Assembly (NCBI GenBank): GCA_025765615.1
Contig: JAIVFJ010000098.1
Location: 62,001 to 126,000 of the forward strand
From: Zopfochytrium polystomum
Taxonomy: Eukaryota; Chytridiomycota; Chytridiomycetes; Chytridiales; Chytridiaceae
Reading direction: 5' to 3'
Length of the DNA stretch: 64,000 nt
This document shows positions 54,095-64,000 of the stretch, piece after piece. Position 1 is the first letter of the stretch. Every line of letters starts with the position of its first letter. Under the pieces are notes generated by a model that saw only the letters and a program-made list of their open reading frames with translations, did no database searches and was not told the origin of the DNA. The position numbers were made by a program, and so were the translations under genes.

Positions 54095-54128
<34 letters not shown>

Positions 54129-55592
54129 TGGGGGAGTTCGGTTGTTTTATCGGGTGTTTTTTGTTTTTTGTTTTTGGGGTTCACAAAATGTCGGAGTTTT
54201 GATTTTTTGGTGTAAACTCATTAGAAAAGAGAGAAAAAATCGTTCGACAATTTCTCGAAGGAAAAGGGGTTGGGGGGCTTTTTCGGTTTTTTCATGGTTT
54301 GAGGTGTTTCTTTTTTTTTTTTTTTTTTCGAAGCCCTAAGAGGGCCGGATCGCGCGAGGGTTTGGAAGGATGGGCGAAGGACAAGTGTCGCTGGCCTGCG
54401 CTCGTGATGATGGCTCCGGGGTGATCGCTCGCTCGCCTCGCTCACTTACATGACACGAATCCCGACAGCACCACGTCAATGTCGGCGGGGATGCGGTTAA
54501 TCATGTCGATGCGGTCGAGGCTGGCCGTGACAATCGTCAGCGGCGGAGTATCGTCCCGCCCGTCGTCGCAGTGCATGTACGCGATCGACCCCGCCAGCGC
54601 GTCGAGGTCCTCCAGGATCTTGCCGATCCGAATCGACCCGTACGCGTTGACGTAGTCCTCCCGCACCGCCGGATCCGTCCCGAACGGAAGATACTCCTCC
54701 ACCAGCGAGTCCACCACTGCGTCAAGGGGTCACAGTAAAGCGAAGGAAGAAGGATGGGTGATCAGTTTCGCGAGAAAGGGTATCGATGATCAAAGGGGCA
54801 GACGGAAAAGTGTGAAGGACTAAAGTTGCTAAAAGCGAACTCAACTCCGTTTCTGGAGAAGCGGTCCTGCATCCACTGGCTTGTTTGTTGAAACCGCGGC
54901 TTGGTGGGCATTCTCTTTCCGCTGAAGGTAACTGGGGCGATGAAGCAAGTTGGATTCGTTGAACGATCAGCTAAACAACGCGTCGAAAGAAGGGGAAGGG
55001 GGGCTGTTTTCCGTACCGGTTGATCCACAGCCTGTTCGTCGTGGTGGTCCGACCACGGTTCTGAGGGAGGACCGACCAAATCACTGGCGCGGCCTGTAGT
55101 CCGAGGTCCAGTTTCGGGTCCTGGTCGCCGGAACCTGAAGGGTAGTCCGTCGTGGCCGAAGTCGTTCTGGTGGGGAGGAGGAGGAGGAGGGGGGAAAGAG
55201 AATCACCCGAATCACCCGAATCAGCGGCGCGTTTTGCAGGTGTGAAACGAAGGGGGGGCACTCACAGGCCGCGGGACGGCAAGCAGCGGCCGGAGGGCGA
55301 GTGTCTGGTGGTGGATGCGAGAGGCGGCGGCACGGATATGGTCGCGTAGCGCGTAAAGCCGACCGCTGCACCGCTGCTGCTGCTGCTGGAGGAAGTGATC
55401 AAGCCCCTCGACGGCGCGCCGCTGAAGACGGCGGCGGCGGCAAGCGCGTGGCGGGAATGAATGAGCGCGCGGTGGGCGGCGACGGTGATGCTGGTCGGGA
55501 AAAAGGCGCCGGCGCCGACGCGGCGTCCCGTCGGCACGGTGGCCAAACGGAGAGGGTGGGGGGCGGCGCATCTTCTTCGCCATCGAATGCAT
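52978..55592 (-). CDS. ACOT9-like acyl-CoA thioesterase (double hotdog)
   Basis: Hydrolyses acyl-CoA to free acid and CoA, usually in mitochondria. Core exons are firm: 54716-54450, 54041-53697, 53620-53553 and 53448-52978, joined in frame. First hotdog: FGTDPAVREDYVNAYGSIRI, KILEDLDALAGSIAYMH, IVTASLDRIDM and GFVSYVGTSSMEISIK. Second: MKDTVQQTLVQCQPQDRNIH, NIFGGYLMRLGYQLAHATS and DDISFRRPVPIGSLLALTS. This matches the ACOT9 pattern (KILEDLD...; QPQ..N..IFGG.LMR). The N-terminus is less certain: an Arg-rich first exon from ATG 55,592 to a CCT|GTGAGT donor at about 55,261 would suit a mitochondrial presequence, followed by one or two small exons at about 55,170-55,015 and 54,930-54,830 whose exact joins I could not fix. 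Confidence 0.85.
54091..54127 (+). repeat. Poly-T tract in thioesterase intron
   Basis: T-run of about 35 inside the 408-nt intron between the two exons of the first hotdog domain; another T-rich run at 54,310-54,328. Confidence 0.8.
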
Positions 55593-55845
55593 GGGTGTGC
55601 GACAGAGAAAGGTGATGGATTCAGAAGGACCAGTTTATTGTGGGAGTTAATTTGATGAGATTTTTTCTGTTGTGACAAGGTCGAAGAAAGGACTGAACCG
55701 ATGGTGGTGGAGTGTTGAACCAGGCTAGCAACAACGGAAAGCAAGAAAGAAAGAGACGAAATAAAAAGAAAAAAAAGAAAAAAACAACATATTTGACGAG
55801 GCACACAGCCATCGTAATTCGTTGGATTGACACCCGCACGCACAT

Positions 55846-57601
55846 ATGGGCAAGAAGAAGGCAGCGGCTCGTTCGAAGCCGTCGGCGGGCTTCACAAAGA
55901 TACCCAACAACAGCAGCGGCGGCGGCGTGGAGGAGGAGGGCGACGTCATGAACGGCGACGGCGACAACCACAGCTCCACCACCACCACAACCACCATCAA
56001 GAATAATGGATTCTCTCACCTCACAGCTGCAGCAGCAGCAGCATCCAACGCCGCCGTCTCCCACCAATTTCCGTCATCCTCACCGTCGCCATCTTCAAAG
56101 TCACGACCGCCAACACAACAACATGACCCCCGCGCCCTGATCGCGGCCGCGAAACAGGCCCTCGACTCTCTCCAGCCGGGCCTCGCCCGGAAATTTGCCC
56201 TCCGCGCCCTCGCTTCCTCATCCTCGTCATCCCCGTTCCCCGACCCCGCTGTCCTCGAGTGCCTCGGCATCATCGAGATGGAGATCGCCGCGGCCTTCAT
56301 GTCGGCCGTCGAGGCGGATCCCATCGACGTCGACGGCGACGGCGACGACGACAACGATCCCGAACTGGCCGGCCTGGATCCTGGCCCCCGCGCATCCGCG
56401 AAGGCAGAACGGTACTTTCGCGCAGCGGTGGACGCCGACGCGGGAAGGGGACTGATTGGCGCGGACGTGTTTATGTACTTGGGTCAGCTTACCGAGGGGG
56501 AGGAATCGCTGGCGTTTTACGAAAAGGGGGTCGAGCGAATGACGGTTTCAGCACAGTCGGGCGTAGCGGGAGAGGAGGTAACGCGCATATGCGCCTCTTT
56601 CTTTCTTTCTTTCTTTCTTTCTTTTTTTTTTTTTTTTTTCCTTTCTTTGGCCCCTTTGTGTTATTTTTCTGTGCGCTGACAAACCGAAAAAAAAAAAAAA
56701 CCCCCCTGCCATCCACAAAAAGCTCGCCACCCTCAACCGGAAAATGAGCTCGGCTCTTTGCTCGATGGCCGAGATATTCATGACCGACCTGTGCGACCAC
56801 CCAGAAGCCGAGGCGCGGAGCGAGGCGTTGGCGCTTCGCGCCGTGTCGGTCGACCCGACGAACCCGGAACCGCACCAGACGCTCGCGTCGGTCCGCCTCT
56901 CGCAGTGCCGGCCGGACGACGCGCGCGCGGCGCTCGACACATCCCTGGGGCTCTGGTTCGCGCCGTTTGCGTCGACGTCCGAAGCGGCGGCGGCGGCAAC
57001 GGCATCCTCGACGACGACGCCGCCGCCGGCGTACCCGAACCGGATGGCGTGCGCCAAGCTGCTGATCGAGCTCGGGCTGCACGACCGCGCGACGCGCGTG
57101 CTGGAAACCTGCCAGCGCGAAAACGACGAGGACCCTGAGAGCTGGTACCTCTTTGCCTTTTGCTACTACCGCATGGGCGGCGGCGGCTGCGGCATCGAGG
57201 CCGACGCCGCCGAGGCAGCTGGCAACCTCGACGCCGCCGAGGAGCTGAGGGCGTACGCGCGTGAGCGCGAGCGCGCAGCCGACGTAGGGCGCAGGGCTGA
57301 GGCGGCGGCGGACGAGACGGCGGCGGTCGATGAGGAGACAAAGGTCGCGTACTGGGTCGACGCGCGGGAGTGCCTGGAGCGTGTTGACGCGCTGGCGCGC
57401 TCGGCGGCGGCGGCTGGGGCGGACGGGGTTGTTGACGAGGCGATGCTGGCCCACGGTCGGGACCTCGTGGCGGAGATTGACGCGTTCCTGGCGTTGCATG
57501 GACCGCTGGCGGAGCGGGCCATGCGGGACGACGACGAGGACGCGGGGGTGGAATTACCGGGGGGGGAGGAGGATGACGACGAGGATGCGATGGAAATGTG
57601 A
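55846..57601 (+). CDS. ACL4: Acl4-like TPR chaperone of ribosomal protein L4
   Basis: Two exons, 55846-56577 and 56723-57601, give 536 aa. The N-terminus is basic (MGKKKAAARSK) and low-complexity. TPR-like helices start at about 90 (IAAAKQALDSLQPGLARKFA) and run through AERYFRAAVDADAGRGLIGA, MSSALCSMAEIFMTDLCDHP, ALRAVSVDPTNPEPHQTLAS, KLLIELGLHDRATRVLE and ENDEDPESWYLFAFCYYR. The ALCSMAEIFMTDLC block and the acidic C-terminus (GGEEDDDEDAMEM) follow the yeast Acl4 pattern; Acl4 binds newly made Rpl4 and escorts it to the nucleus. Two inserts (Thr/Pro near 375; Ala/Glu-rich near 440-480) lengthen it. Divergent from the thioesterase, with about 250 bp between starts. Confidence 0.8.
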
Positions 57602-57795
57602 GCTTGGGGTTGCTTGTTGGCTTGTCGGCTTGGGGGGGTGTGTGGGCGGGCTCGCGCGAAGAGAAGGGAAGGGAAGTATGACGCTTGTAGTGTTTCTCCT
57701 CACACTATTTTTTTTTTCTTTCGTTTTTTCCTCTCTATTTTCCATGACTTTTTGGGCTGAAACATGCGTGGCGGCCAAGAAGCTGAAGACACGAT

Positions 57796-57850
<55 letters not shown>

Positions 57851-58389
57851 TGTGTGTGTGTGTGTGTGTGAGAGAGTGAGAGAGAGACTTTGAAGTGAGT
57901 CAGCAGGCACAAGCCATGCCCTTTTGTTTGTTTTTCGATATTCTTTTCTTGTTTCTTGCTTGTTGTTCGGCTGATTTGTGTTTCCTCGATTTCTTTTTTC
58001 TTTTCGCTATTGCTGCGCTCAAGCCCCGAATCTCCGTGGGGGAGTTGATTGGCGGGGCCGAGACAGAGCGGCCAGTTTGTGCGGCGCACCGAGTAAGTAT
58101 GTCATCATGGCTTGTCTCTCTGCCTGTCTCTCTCCCTCGCTTTCAAAATCTCGCCAATGAAAGTGCCTAAAACGGGTTATGCAGACAAAAACAAAAAGTC
58201 AGAAGAAGGGACAATTGAACGAGCAAACAAACAAACAAGCCAAAAACAAAAAAAAAAAAATAATAATCCATTGGAAACAAAAAAAGCAGCCGCCCGCGGC
58301 AGACAGACAGACCAACAGACAGCCAGCCAGACAGACAGGCAGACAGACAGGCAAAGAGACAGAGCGGAAGGCGGCTAGAGTGGGCAACA
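57602..58389. other. Intergenic; (GA)n/(GT)n and CAGA repeats
   Basis: (GA)n at about 57,798-57,847 running into (GT)n to 57,870, then CAGACAGA-type repeats at 58,300-58,365 just before the next start. No gene seen. Confidence 0.65.
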
Positions 58390-60540
58390 ATGGCGGCGGT
58401 GGCGGCGGCGCCGGCGGCCGATGGTCCTCGCCCTCTCGCACCGGTGCCGGCGCCGGCGCAGGGACGGCGGCCACGGCGACCCGTGCTCTACGCTGACGCC
58501 GCCATCGCCGATGGCTTCCACCACAACAACCGCAACCACGGCAACGACGACGACGATGACCCTGCACATGGCAGCTACGGCAGCAACGGCATCGACAGCG
58601 GTCTCAGAGCGAATAAAAATGCAGACAGCAGCCCGAATCCGAAGCAGAGAGCGGGATGGGACGGGGACAGCATTCGCTGGAGTAGAAACAGGGAGGACGA
58701 CGCTCCGGGCACGCCTGCTGGAGGAGGATCGGGCTTACCGCCGCTGAATTCTGGTGGGCTGTTGTGGCCTCTTTCGCCCGGGAGGAGTGACCTCTTTGGA
58801 AGCGGCGTCGCGGACCGGACTGCGGCGGATGCGAAGCGACTGCTGCAGCAGCCGATTGCTCGCCGGGACGATACCTCGTCGCCTTCAACTGGAGTCGAGT
58901 CTTCGGCTTCCGCGGCGACCACGGTACCACTGCCCGTGGGAACTGACAGCCCCGCGGCGTCCTCGCCCTCTGCAGTGCCGCCAACTACCGCACCTACTGC
59001 TGCCTCTACAAAGTCGGTAACGACGCTGCCCACAAGGTCGACCACAAAAGTCAGTCCGAAGACGACGTCCGTCGTTACCATCACGAAAACTCGATCTGCG
59101 TCGACCGAAACCGTCGTCACCGACGACCCCCCGCCCGCGACGCAGCAGGCGGCCATGCCCGTGGCCGACAACGGCGACGTCTACGTCTACGTTTACGTTG
59201 ACCCAGCTGGCGTTCCGTACACGACAAAAACTTACACAGAGAATTTAGTCAACGACTTTCCCGGAGGTGCAACCTCCACAACCACCGGCATCAACTCGAG
59301 TCAGCTCTCGGCGTCGTCTGCGTCGTCTCGTTCGTCCGCCTTGGTTTCGGTTGCGGGAGGCTCCGTTCAGGCTACCCCGTCTGCGTCCCCTGCGCCGTCA
59401 AACTCGTCTTCATCCTCGTCCAACGACTCTTCTTCTTCCACGATGCTCAGCACGCCGGGAATCATTTCAATTACCGTCGCCGCCGCAATTGTTCTCCTCG
59501 CAGTCCTTGCCACTTGGATGGTCCTCCGCCGACGCCAGCAGGGCAAGGACCGAGGGTTTGGCGGCTCCAACAAGCCATACGGCGCCGACGGCGGCCTTCC
59601 CTACAACCCCATGCCCGCCCCAACCGTCGAACCGCCCGGCGCAAACCACGCATTTGTCGCCGCCGCACCGTACGCTCCGCGACCGCGGCAAGCCCTTCCG
59701 AGCATCCCGCAATCGCAGCAGCAGCAGCAGGCCCGCCTGCCGCCAAAGATGAGCCGCACGACGCTGTTTGCGAAAATGGGCGTTGCCGGGAACCGCCACT
59801 CGCTGACCTCTGCGTCGTCCACGACGTCGACGATCCCGTACAGCCCCTTTGTGCCCATTGGCGACGTCACCTCGTTCCAGCTGAAGGACCCAGTCGACTC
59901 AGGCAGCATCTTCAACCGCCACTTCTCCGCCTTCATCGCCGACGACGACAGGAACTACACGGAGGAGGACCCCGAGGCCGCCGCCGCCTACAAGACCCTG
60001 CCCTTGCCCGACCACCACCCCTTCAACCCGCGCCGCGTCTCGTCCGCCTCCGTCGAATCCGTCGACCCCGCGCACTGGCAGCCTCCCTCCCCGTCCACAT
60101 CCATCCTCGAGGTCGACCCAACCCCGTACGCCTCCTCGACGTCCCTACCATCCTCCTCCTCCTCCTCCGCCCGCGCCCCAACCGCCCGCATCCAGTCGTC
60201 CATCCTCTCCCTCCTCAACGCCGCCGACGCCTCGCCGCCCACCGGCGACCGCCGCCCCTCCCTCACCTCCCCGCGCGCCGCCTCCAACCACCGCCGCCCG
60301 AGCGTCGCAACCACCGCCGCCACCACCGTCGCCGCGCGCTCGCTGTCCCCCGTCGCGTCCGTCGACTCGTTCGACACGGAACTGAGCATCGACGACGACG
60401 CCGGGACCGAGGTCGGCGCAGACGACGACGTGGGCGAAAACGGCGGAGGCGGTAATGGGGTCGTCGGCGACGTGCCTGCCGGTGAGGGCAAGAGTTCGGG
60501 GCTGCGCGTCGTTGCGCCCGGTCGCTATGCGTTTGCTTGA
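58390..60540 (+). CDS. Single-pass Ser/Thr-rich membrane protein, Mid2-like design
   Basis: One uninterrupted frame of 716 aa. Residues about 150-350 are Ser/Thr/Pro/Ala-rich (mucin-like), followed by one transmembrane helix (ISITVAAAIVLLAVLATWMV, about 357-378) and a basic stop-transfer RRRQQGK. The cytoplasmic tail of about 330 residues has Pro/Gln/Ser stretches, conserved-looking blocks (SGSIFNRHFSAFIADDDRN) and an acidic end. The arrangement is that of fungal wall-stress sensors and other surface glycoproteins, but no WSC or cysteine module is present and I recognise no family. No clear signal peptide starts at this ATG; an upstream exon or a later start is possible. GC-rich throughout, so antisense open frames are shadows. 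Confidence 0.7.
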   Translation: MAAVAAAPAADGPRPLAPVPAPAQGRRPRRPVLYADAAIADGFHHNNRNHGNDDDDDPAHGSYGSNGIDSGLRANKNADSSPNPKQRAGWDGDSIRWSRNREDDAPGTPAGGGSGLPPLNSGGLLWPLSPGRSDLFGSGVADRTAADAKRLLQQPIARRDDTSSPSTGVESSASAATTVPLPVGTDSPAASSPSAVPPTTAPTAASTKSVTTLPTRSTTKVSPKTTSVVTITKTRSASTETVVTDDPPPATQQAAMPVADNGDVYVYVYVDPAGVPYTTKTYTENLVNDFPGGATSTTTGINSSQLSASSASSRSSALVSVAGGSVQATPSASPAPSNSSSSSSNDSSSSTMLSTPGIISITVAAAIVLLAVLATWMVLRRRQQGKDRGFGGSNKPYGADGGLPYNPMPAPTVEPPGANHAFVAAAPYAPRPRQALPSIPQSQQQQQARLPPKMSRTTLFAKMGVAGNRHSLTSASSTTSTIPYSPFVPIGDVTSFQLKDPVDSGSIFNRHFSAFIADDDRNYTEEDPEAAAAYKTLPLPDHHPFNPRRVSSASVESVDPAHWQPPSPSTSILEVDPTPYASSTSLPSSSSSSARAPTARIQSSILSLLNAADASPPTGDRRPSLTSPRAASNHRRPSVATTAATTVAARSLSPVASVDSFDTELSIDDDAGTEVGADDDVGENGGGGNGVVGDVPAGEGKSSGLRVVAPGRYAFA

Positions 60541-61719
60541 GGCGAGCTCACCCTTAAATTGCTTAAAGTTTTACTTTTTTTTCCTTTCTTTTTTCTTTTC
60601 CTCTCGCCGTTATCCCGATCCACGCTTCTATCTTTGTCCTCCCTTCTCCACATTCCCCTTCTTCCCCTTCCCCAAGGCTCACCCCCGGTTCCCCCCATTT
60701 CCGCTCATTTTTTTTTCTTTTCTTTTTGAGAACGGGTAACCCACGTTTCAGTTTTTTGGCTCTCTTTGATCGCCTTTTCCCTTTCGTCACCTTTGATTCT
60801 GCTTCTATGTCAACCTACCCGTCCCCCTTGCTCCCCGCCTCCTTTTTTCAGAGTGTGCGTGTGCGTCCGATTGCGTCTGTGTGTATTTTTGCCCTTTTTA
60901 GCGTGTCTATGCTTTTTGTTCAACATTTTCCCCCGTGATTTGTTTTTCTTTTCTCCCCCTCGATGCTGTGCGTTTTTTCCCCCTGTGAGGCGGGGCGGGG
61001 GGGAAGGGTGTCCCGCCTGGTTTTTTTTTTGCGGCGGCGGTGTCCTTTCCTAGCTTTGTGTCGAAAGCGGTTTTTCGTGTGCGCGTGGGGGAGGGGAGTC
61101 TGGGTTGTTCGTTTCGGGTGAATGGGGGCGTTGACGCCCTTCTTTTTTTTCTTTTTTCTATTGTCGCAACCCGCTCTCCCCCTCTCTGATTCAGCGTATT
61201 TGTGTGGTTGGTTGTGCTTGTTTTTTTTTTTGTAGGTGTTCACCCTCCCCTCCTCCCTCGTTTTCCCCGCCGCAAACGTTTTCCTCCCCTCGTTTTGTTC
61301 GACAAAACGAACCTTGCCCTCCCCTGCCCCGCACGGAGATGTCGATGGTGAAAGAGGAAGAAGAAAACCAACTTGTTTGACCTGAAACGTTTTGTGCAAA
61401 ATGTGTTATTACATGGTGAATGTTGCTGGGTGAATGTTGGTGGTGTGGTCCAGCGAAGCAAAGCCGCCGTTCGCTCTGATTTGCCGTCAATGAAGGTGAA
61501 CCGGAGGGGGTCGAACGGGGCATTGAAGGTAATGGTGCGCAACGTAGTTACAGACGATCGATCGGCAGGGGGGCGGAAGGTTCTTTGTGTTCATTCATTT
61601 GGTTTTTGGAGAAAAGAAAGAAGCGCCGAGACACTTAAAAAAGTGGTCCAAAATTTCCGTGTTTGATTTTTGTCCTCTTCTTCATTCCTTTTTTTCCGCA
61701 CCCGCTTGTTGCATCTAAT
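60541..61719. other. Intergenic, T/C-rich
   Basis: Long pyrimidine-rich stretches (60,570-61,050) and T-runs at 60,710, 61,022 and 61,220. No gene or element recognised. Confidence 0.55.
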
Positions 61720-63906
61720 ATGTCCTCGCCGCCGCCGCCGGCTCCGATCGCATCGTCCTCGTCGTCGTCGTCGTCGTCGTCATCGTCGTCGTCGTCCTCA
61801 TCGTCGTGGTTTGACTACCCGTGGCGGTGGTCGTCGTGGTGCTGGTGGTCGACGACACCGCCGCCGCCACCGCCGTCCGACTCGTGCCCCGCACCGCGGA
61901 TCGTCGTGATTGGGGTATTTAACAGGCCTGTCGTCCCATCCACACACACACACACACAACACACCACACCCACACACCCGCTTTCTTTCCCAACCAATCC
62001 TCACTCACTCAGTGGCTCACTCGCTCGCCACCTAGGGCTCGTTTGCGGGCGTCAACGTCATCAACCGCTTACTGGATTCGCCGCTGGGAATGACGGTTAT
62101 CAATTTCAATTTCAATTCGTGCATTCTCTTTTTTTTTTTAGTTCCCCTTTTTCGGGGATGCAGTCTGGGCTTTTTAACCAACTACACCGAACATAAAAAT
62201 AAAAAAAAAACTCTTTAGGCCGACATCACCCTCATCGAAGAGCGCACCCACTGGTACGTGACGCTCGGCGCGCTCCGCTCCATCGTCGACGCGCGCACCG
62301 CCAACGCCGTGTGGGCGCCCTACTCGAACCTCTTTGCTAGCCCGCTGCGCCGCCGCCGCCCCGCCGCCCTCGGTCGCGTCGTGCGCGCCCGCGTTGCCGC
62401 CGTCCACAAATCCCACGTCGTCCTCGCCGGCGACGACGACGACGACGACGGCGACCACGGCGCCCGCCGCACCATCGACTACGACTACCTCGTGGTCGCC
62501 ACGGGCGTGCGCGCCCCGGCACCCGGCCAGTCGCAGTTCCTCTCGCGCGACGAGGGCCTCGCCGAGGCGCGCCGCGTGCGCGAGCGGCTCGGCGCGTGCC
62601 GCAGCGTCGCCGTCGTTGGCGGGGGATGTTGAGTAGTGTGTTTTTGCTTGTTGTTTTGTAGTTGACCTTTGGGAAACAGCGACCACTTTGTTAACTTAAC
62701 CCAACCCACAATCTTTTGACCAATTTGGTTCAAATCAAAATAACACCACCCACCACCACCACCGCCACCACCACCAAGCCGTCGGCATCGAGCTCGTCGG
62801 CGAGATCGCCACCGAGCTGCCGCACCTCCGCGTCCACCTCATCACCGGCGGACCCACCGTCCTCGCCAACGCCACACACATCCTCCCCGCCACCATCGCC
62901 GCCGCGACCGCCCGCCTCGCCCGCCTCCCAAACGTCTCGCTCCACACCGGCCACCGCGTCGACCGCGACTCGCTCTCCCCGCGCTGCCTCGACGTCGGCT
63001 ACGACGTCGACCTGCCACCATCCCACTCGCTCGTCCGCTCCCTCGCCGGCCTCGAGGTCGCCGTCGACGCGGTTTTCCTCGCGACCGGCACGTCCGCGCC
63101 AAACAGCGAGTTCCTGGACGCGCTGCTGGACGACGAGGACAACGACGACGACGACGACGACGACGTTGGTCACGCCGCCGCCACCGCCGCCGCCGCCGCG
63201 GGTGCTGCGGAGGAGGAGGACGTCGGCCGAGGGGACGCGGCGCCCGCCGCGAAAGCGAAAAAATCGTTTGCCGTCCGCGACCCGCGCGGGTTTGTCAGAA
63301 CCCGCCCCACCGCCCAGCTCCTCCGCCACGACCGCATCTTTGCCCTCGGCGACGTCAGCGACCTCGACTCGTACAAGGCCGCGGTCATCATCCCCAAACA
63401 GGCCACCGTCGTCGCGAACAATATCGTCGCGCTCGTCGCTGCCGCGGACGCTGCTGCTGCGGCGAAGGCGGCGGCGGCGGCGGAGGCAGCCGAGACGGGC
63501 GCGGACGCGGCGCCAAGACCGCCACCGCCGCCGCCGGTACTGCAGTCGTACGAGCCGTCGACGTACGCGCTCATGATCGTGCCGATCGGCCGCTACGGCG
63601 GCGTGTCGCAGCTGCCGTTCGGCCTCGTCTTTGGCGACTGGGTGACGTGGCTCGCAAAGGTTTGTGTAAGAGTGTTTCTATTGTTGCTGTGTGTGTGTGT
63701 GTCTGTGTGTGTGTGTTAGTGTGTGGACTGGGGTTGAAACACTGTCGGTCGCAAACTAACAAAACTGCTCGCAAACAAACAAACAAACAAAAAAAACCAA
63801 AAAAAAAAAACAAAACACACACACACACACACACACAACAAACAAGTCTGCGACGCTCCTGCTCCCCATGCAGTGGGCCCTCGTGAACCATAAAGTGCCG
63901 TGGTGA
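61720..63906 (+). CDS. AIF/FSP1-like FAD-NAD(P)H oxidoreductase
   Basis: Five exons, 61720-61914, 62036-62095, 62219-62627, 62779-63659 and 63847-63906, give 534 aa. After a Ser-rich, Trp-rich N-terminus the FAD Rossmann motif RIVVIGGSFAGVNVINRL is assembled across intron 1 (G|GSFAG). ADITLIEERTHWYVTLGALR and YDYLVVATGVRAP follow, then the NAD(P)H Rossmann motif VAVVGGGSVGIELVGEIATE across intron 3, and RIFALGDVSDLDSYK (second FAD motif). The late block GRYGGVSQLPFGLVFGDWVT is typical of the AIFM2/FSP1 and fungal Aif1 group, type-II NADH:quinone-reductase-like enzymes. Acidic and Ala-rich low-complexity inserts occur near 360-400 and 470-500. Cellular role (redox, death-related or quinone reduction) is inferred from the family. 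Confidence 0.85.
63681..63840 (+). repeat. (GT)n and (AC)n tracts within last intron
   Basis: (TG)n at about 63,688-63,722 and (CA)n at 63,816-63,837 in the same 187-nt intron, with AAAC repeats between them; the complementary tracts could pair into a hairpin in the pre-mRNA. Confidence 0.7.
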
Positions 63907-64000
63907 AAAAGAACAAAAAAAAAAGGAAATCAAACCCTTTTCAAGGCCTGGTCGCTTGCGTGTGAAAGCGGGGGGTGGAGTGAGCTGGGCGGGCGTCGGG
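63907..64000. other. Window end, downstream of AIF-like gene
   Basis: No feature seen in the last 94 bases. Confidence 0.6.

Noticed and set aside
59514..60455. 313-codon plus-strand frame inside the Ser/Thr-rich membrane protein gene
   Set aside because: Arg/Pro/His-rich out-of-frame translation of GC-rich coding DNA; the 716-aa frame has a transmembrane helix and normal composition.
1..64000. tRNA, rRNA or other structural RNA genes
   Set aside because: None could be recognised by eye; a tRNAscan/Infernal run would be needed to exclude them.

Overview
The window is nuclear DNA of a fungus, most likely an early-diverging, zoospore-forming (chytrid-like) lineage. Fungal marks are a Whi3/Scw1 RNA-binding protein, an Acl4 ribosome-assembly chaperone, an Itc1-type remodeler subunit, mitochondrial Cox6a/Cox13 and a Tf1-like chromovirus. 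The hint of an early-diverging lineage is a 12-transmembrane two-domain class III nucleotide cyclase; Dikarya use the unrelated-topology Cyr1 type. Genes are intron-rich with introns mostly of about 50-150 nt. I rebuilt exon chains by hand, and for the cyclase, Rieske, COX6A, MBL, SET, Scw1, SNF2, ACL4 and AIF genes all exon lengths sum to whole codons. Lineage assignment is inference.

Layout. 0.7-1.4 kb: decayed hAT transposon. 3.0-8.9 kb (+): cyclase. 9.4-11.5 kb (+): Rieske domain fused to a ferritin-like DUF455 domain. 12.2-13.9 kb (+): single-pass membrane protein. 14.5-15.6 kb (+): COX6A, convergent with an MBL-fold hydrolase (15.8-17.7 kb, -). 18.4-19.9 kb: repeat fragment, solo LTR and a long-TIR MITE. 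20.0-24.9 kb (+): SET-domain protein with a C-terminal SUMO-interaction-like motif. 26.9-28.9 kb (-): Scw1/Whi3-like protein. 29.8-40.5 kb: nested transposon block. 41.0-45.4 kb (+): LSH/DDM1/Irc5-type SNF2 ATPase, convergent with an Itc1/ACF1-like WAC-DDT-WHIM protein (46.7-51.3 kb, -). 53.0-55.6 kb (-): ACOT9-like thioesterase. 55.8-57.6 kb (+): Acl4. 58.4-60.5 kb (+): Ser/Thr-rich membrane protein. 61.7-63.9 kb (+): AIF/FSP1-like flavoprotein.

The transposon block is the most informative accessory region. A structurally complete Ty3/gypsy chromovirus (33,821-39,125, minus strand) sits inside an older, opposite-strand relative (30,706-40,474), with a 5-bp target duplication and LTRs that read identical to each other. 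The LTR carries a dense array of heat-shock-factor-type sites, a TATA box, and an 11-nt start-region sequence complementary to the bases just after the LTR, as in Tf1 self-priming. A third element (32,142-33,597) is nested in the older gag.

The strongest gene-level oddity is the cyclase. Its two catalytic halves are in the opposite order to animal transmembrane adenylyl cyclases, as described for ciliate, apicomplexan and Dictyostelium guanylyl cyclases, yet it keeps the adenine-type lysine. The Rieske plus four-helix diiron-signature fusion is the second.
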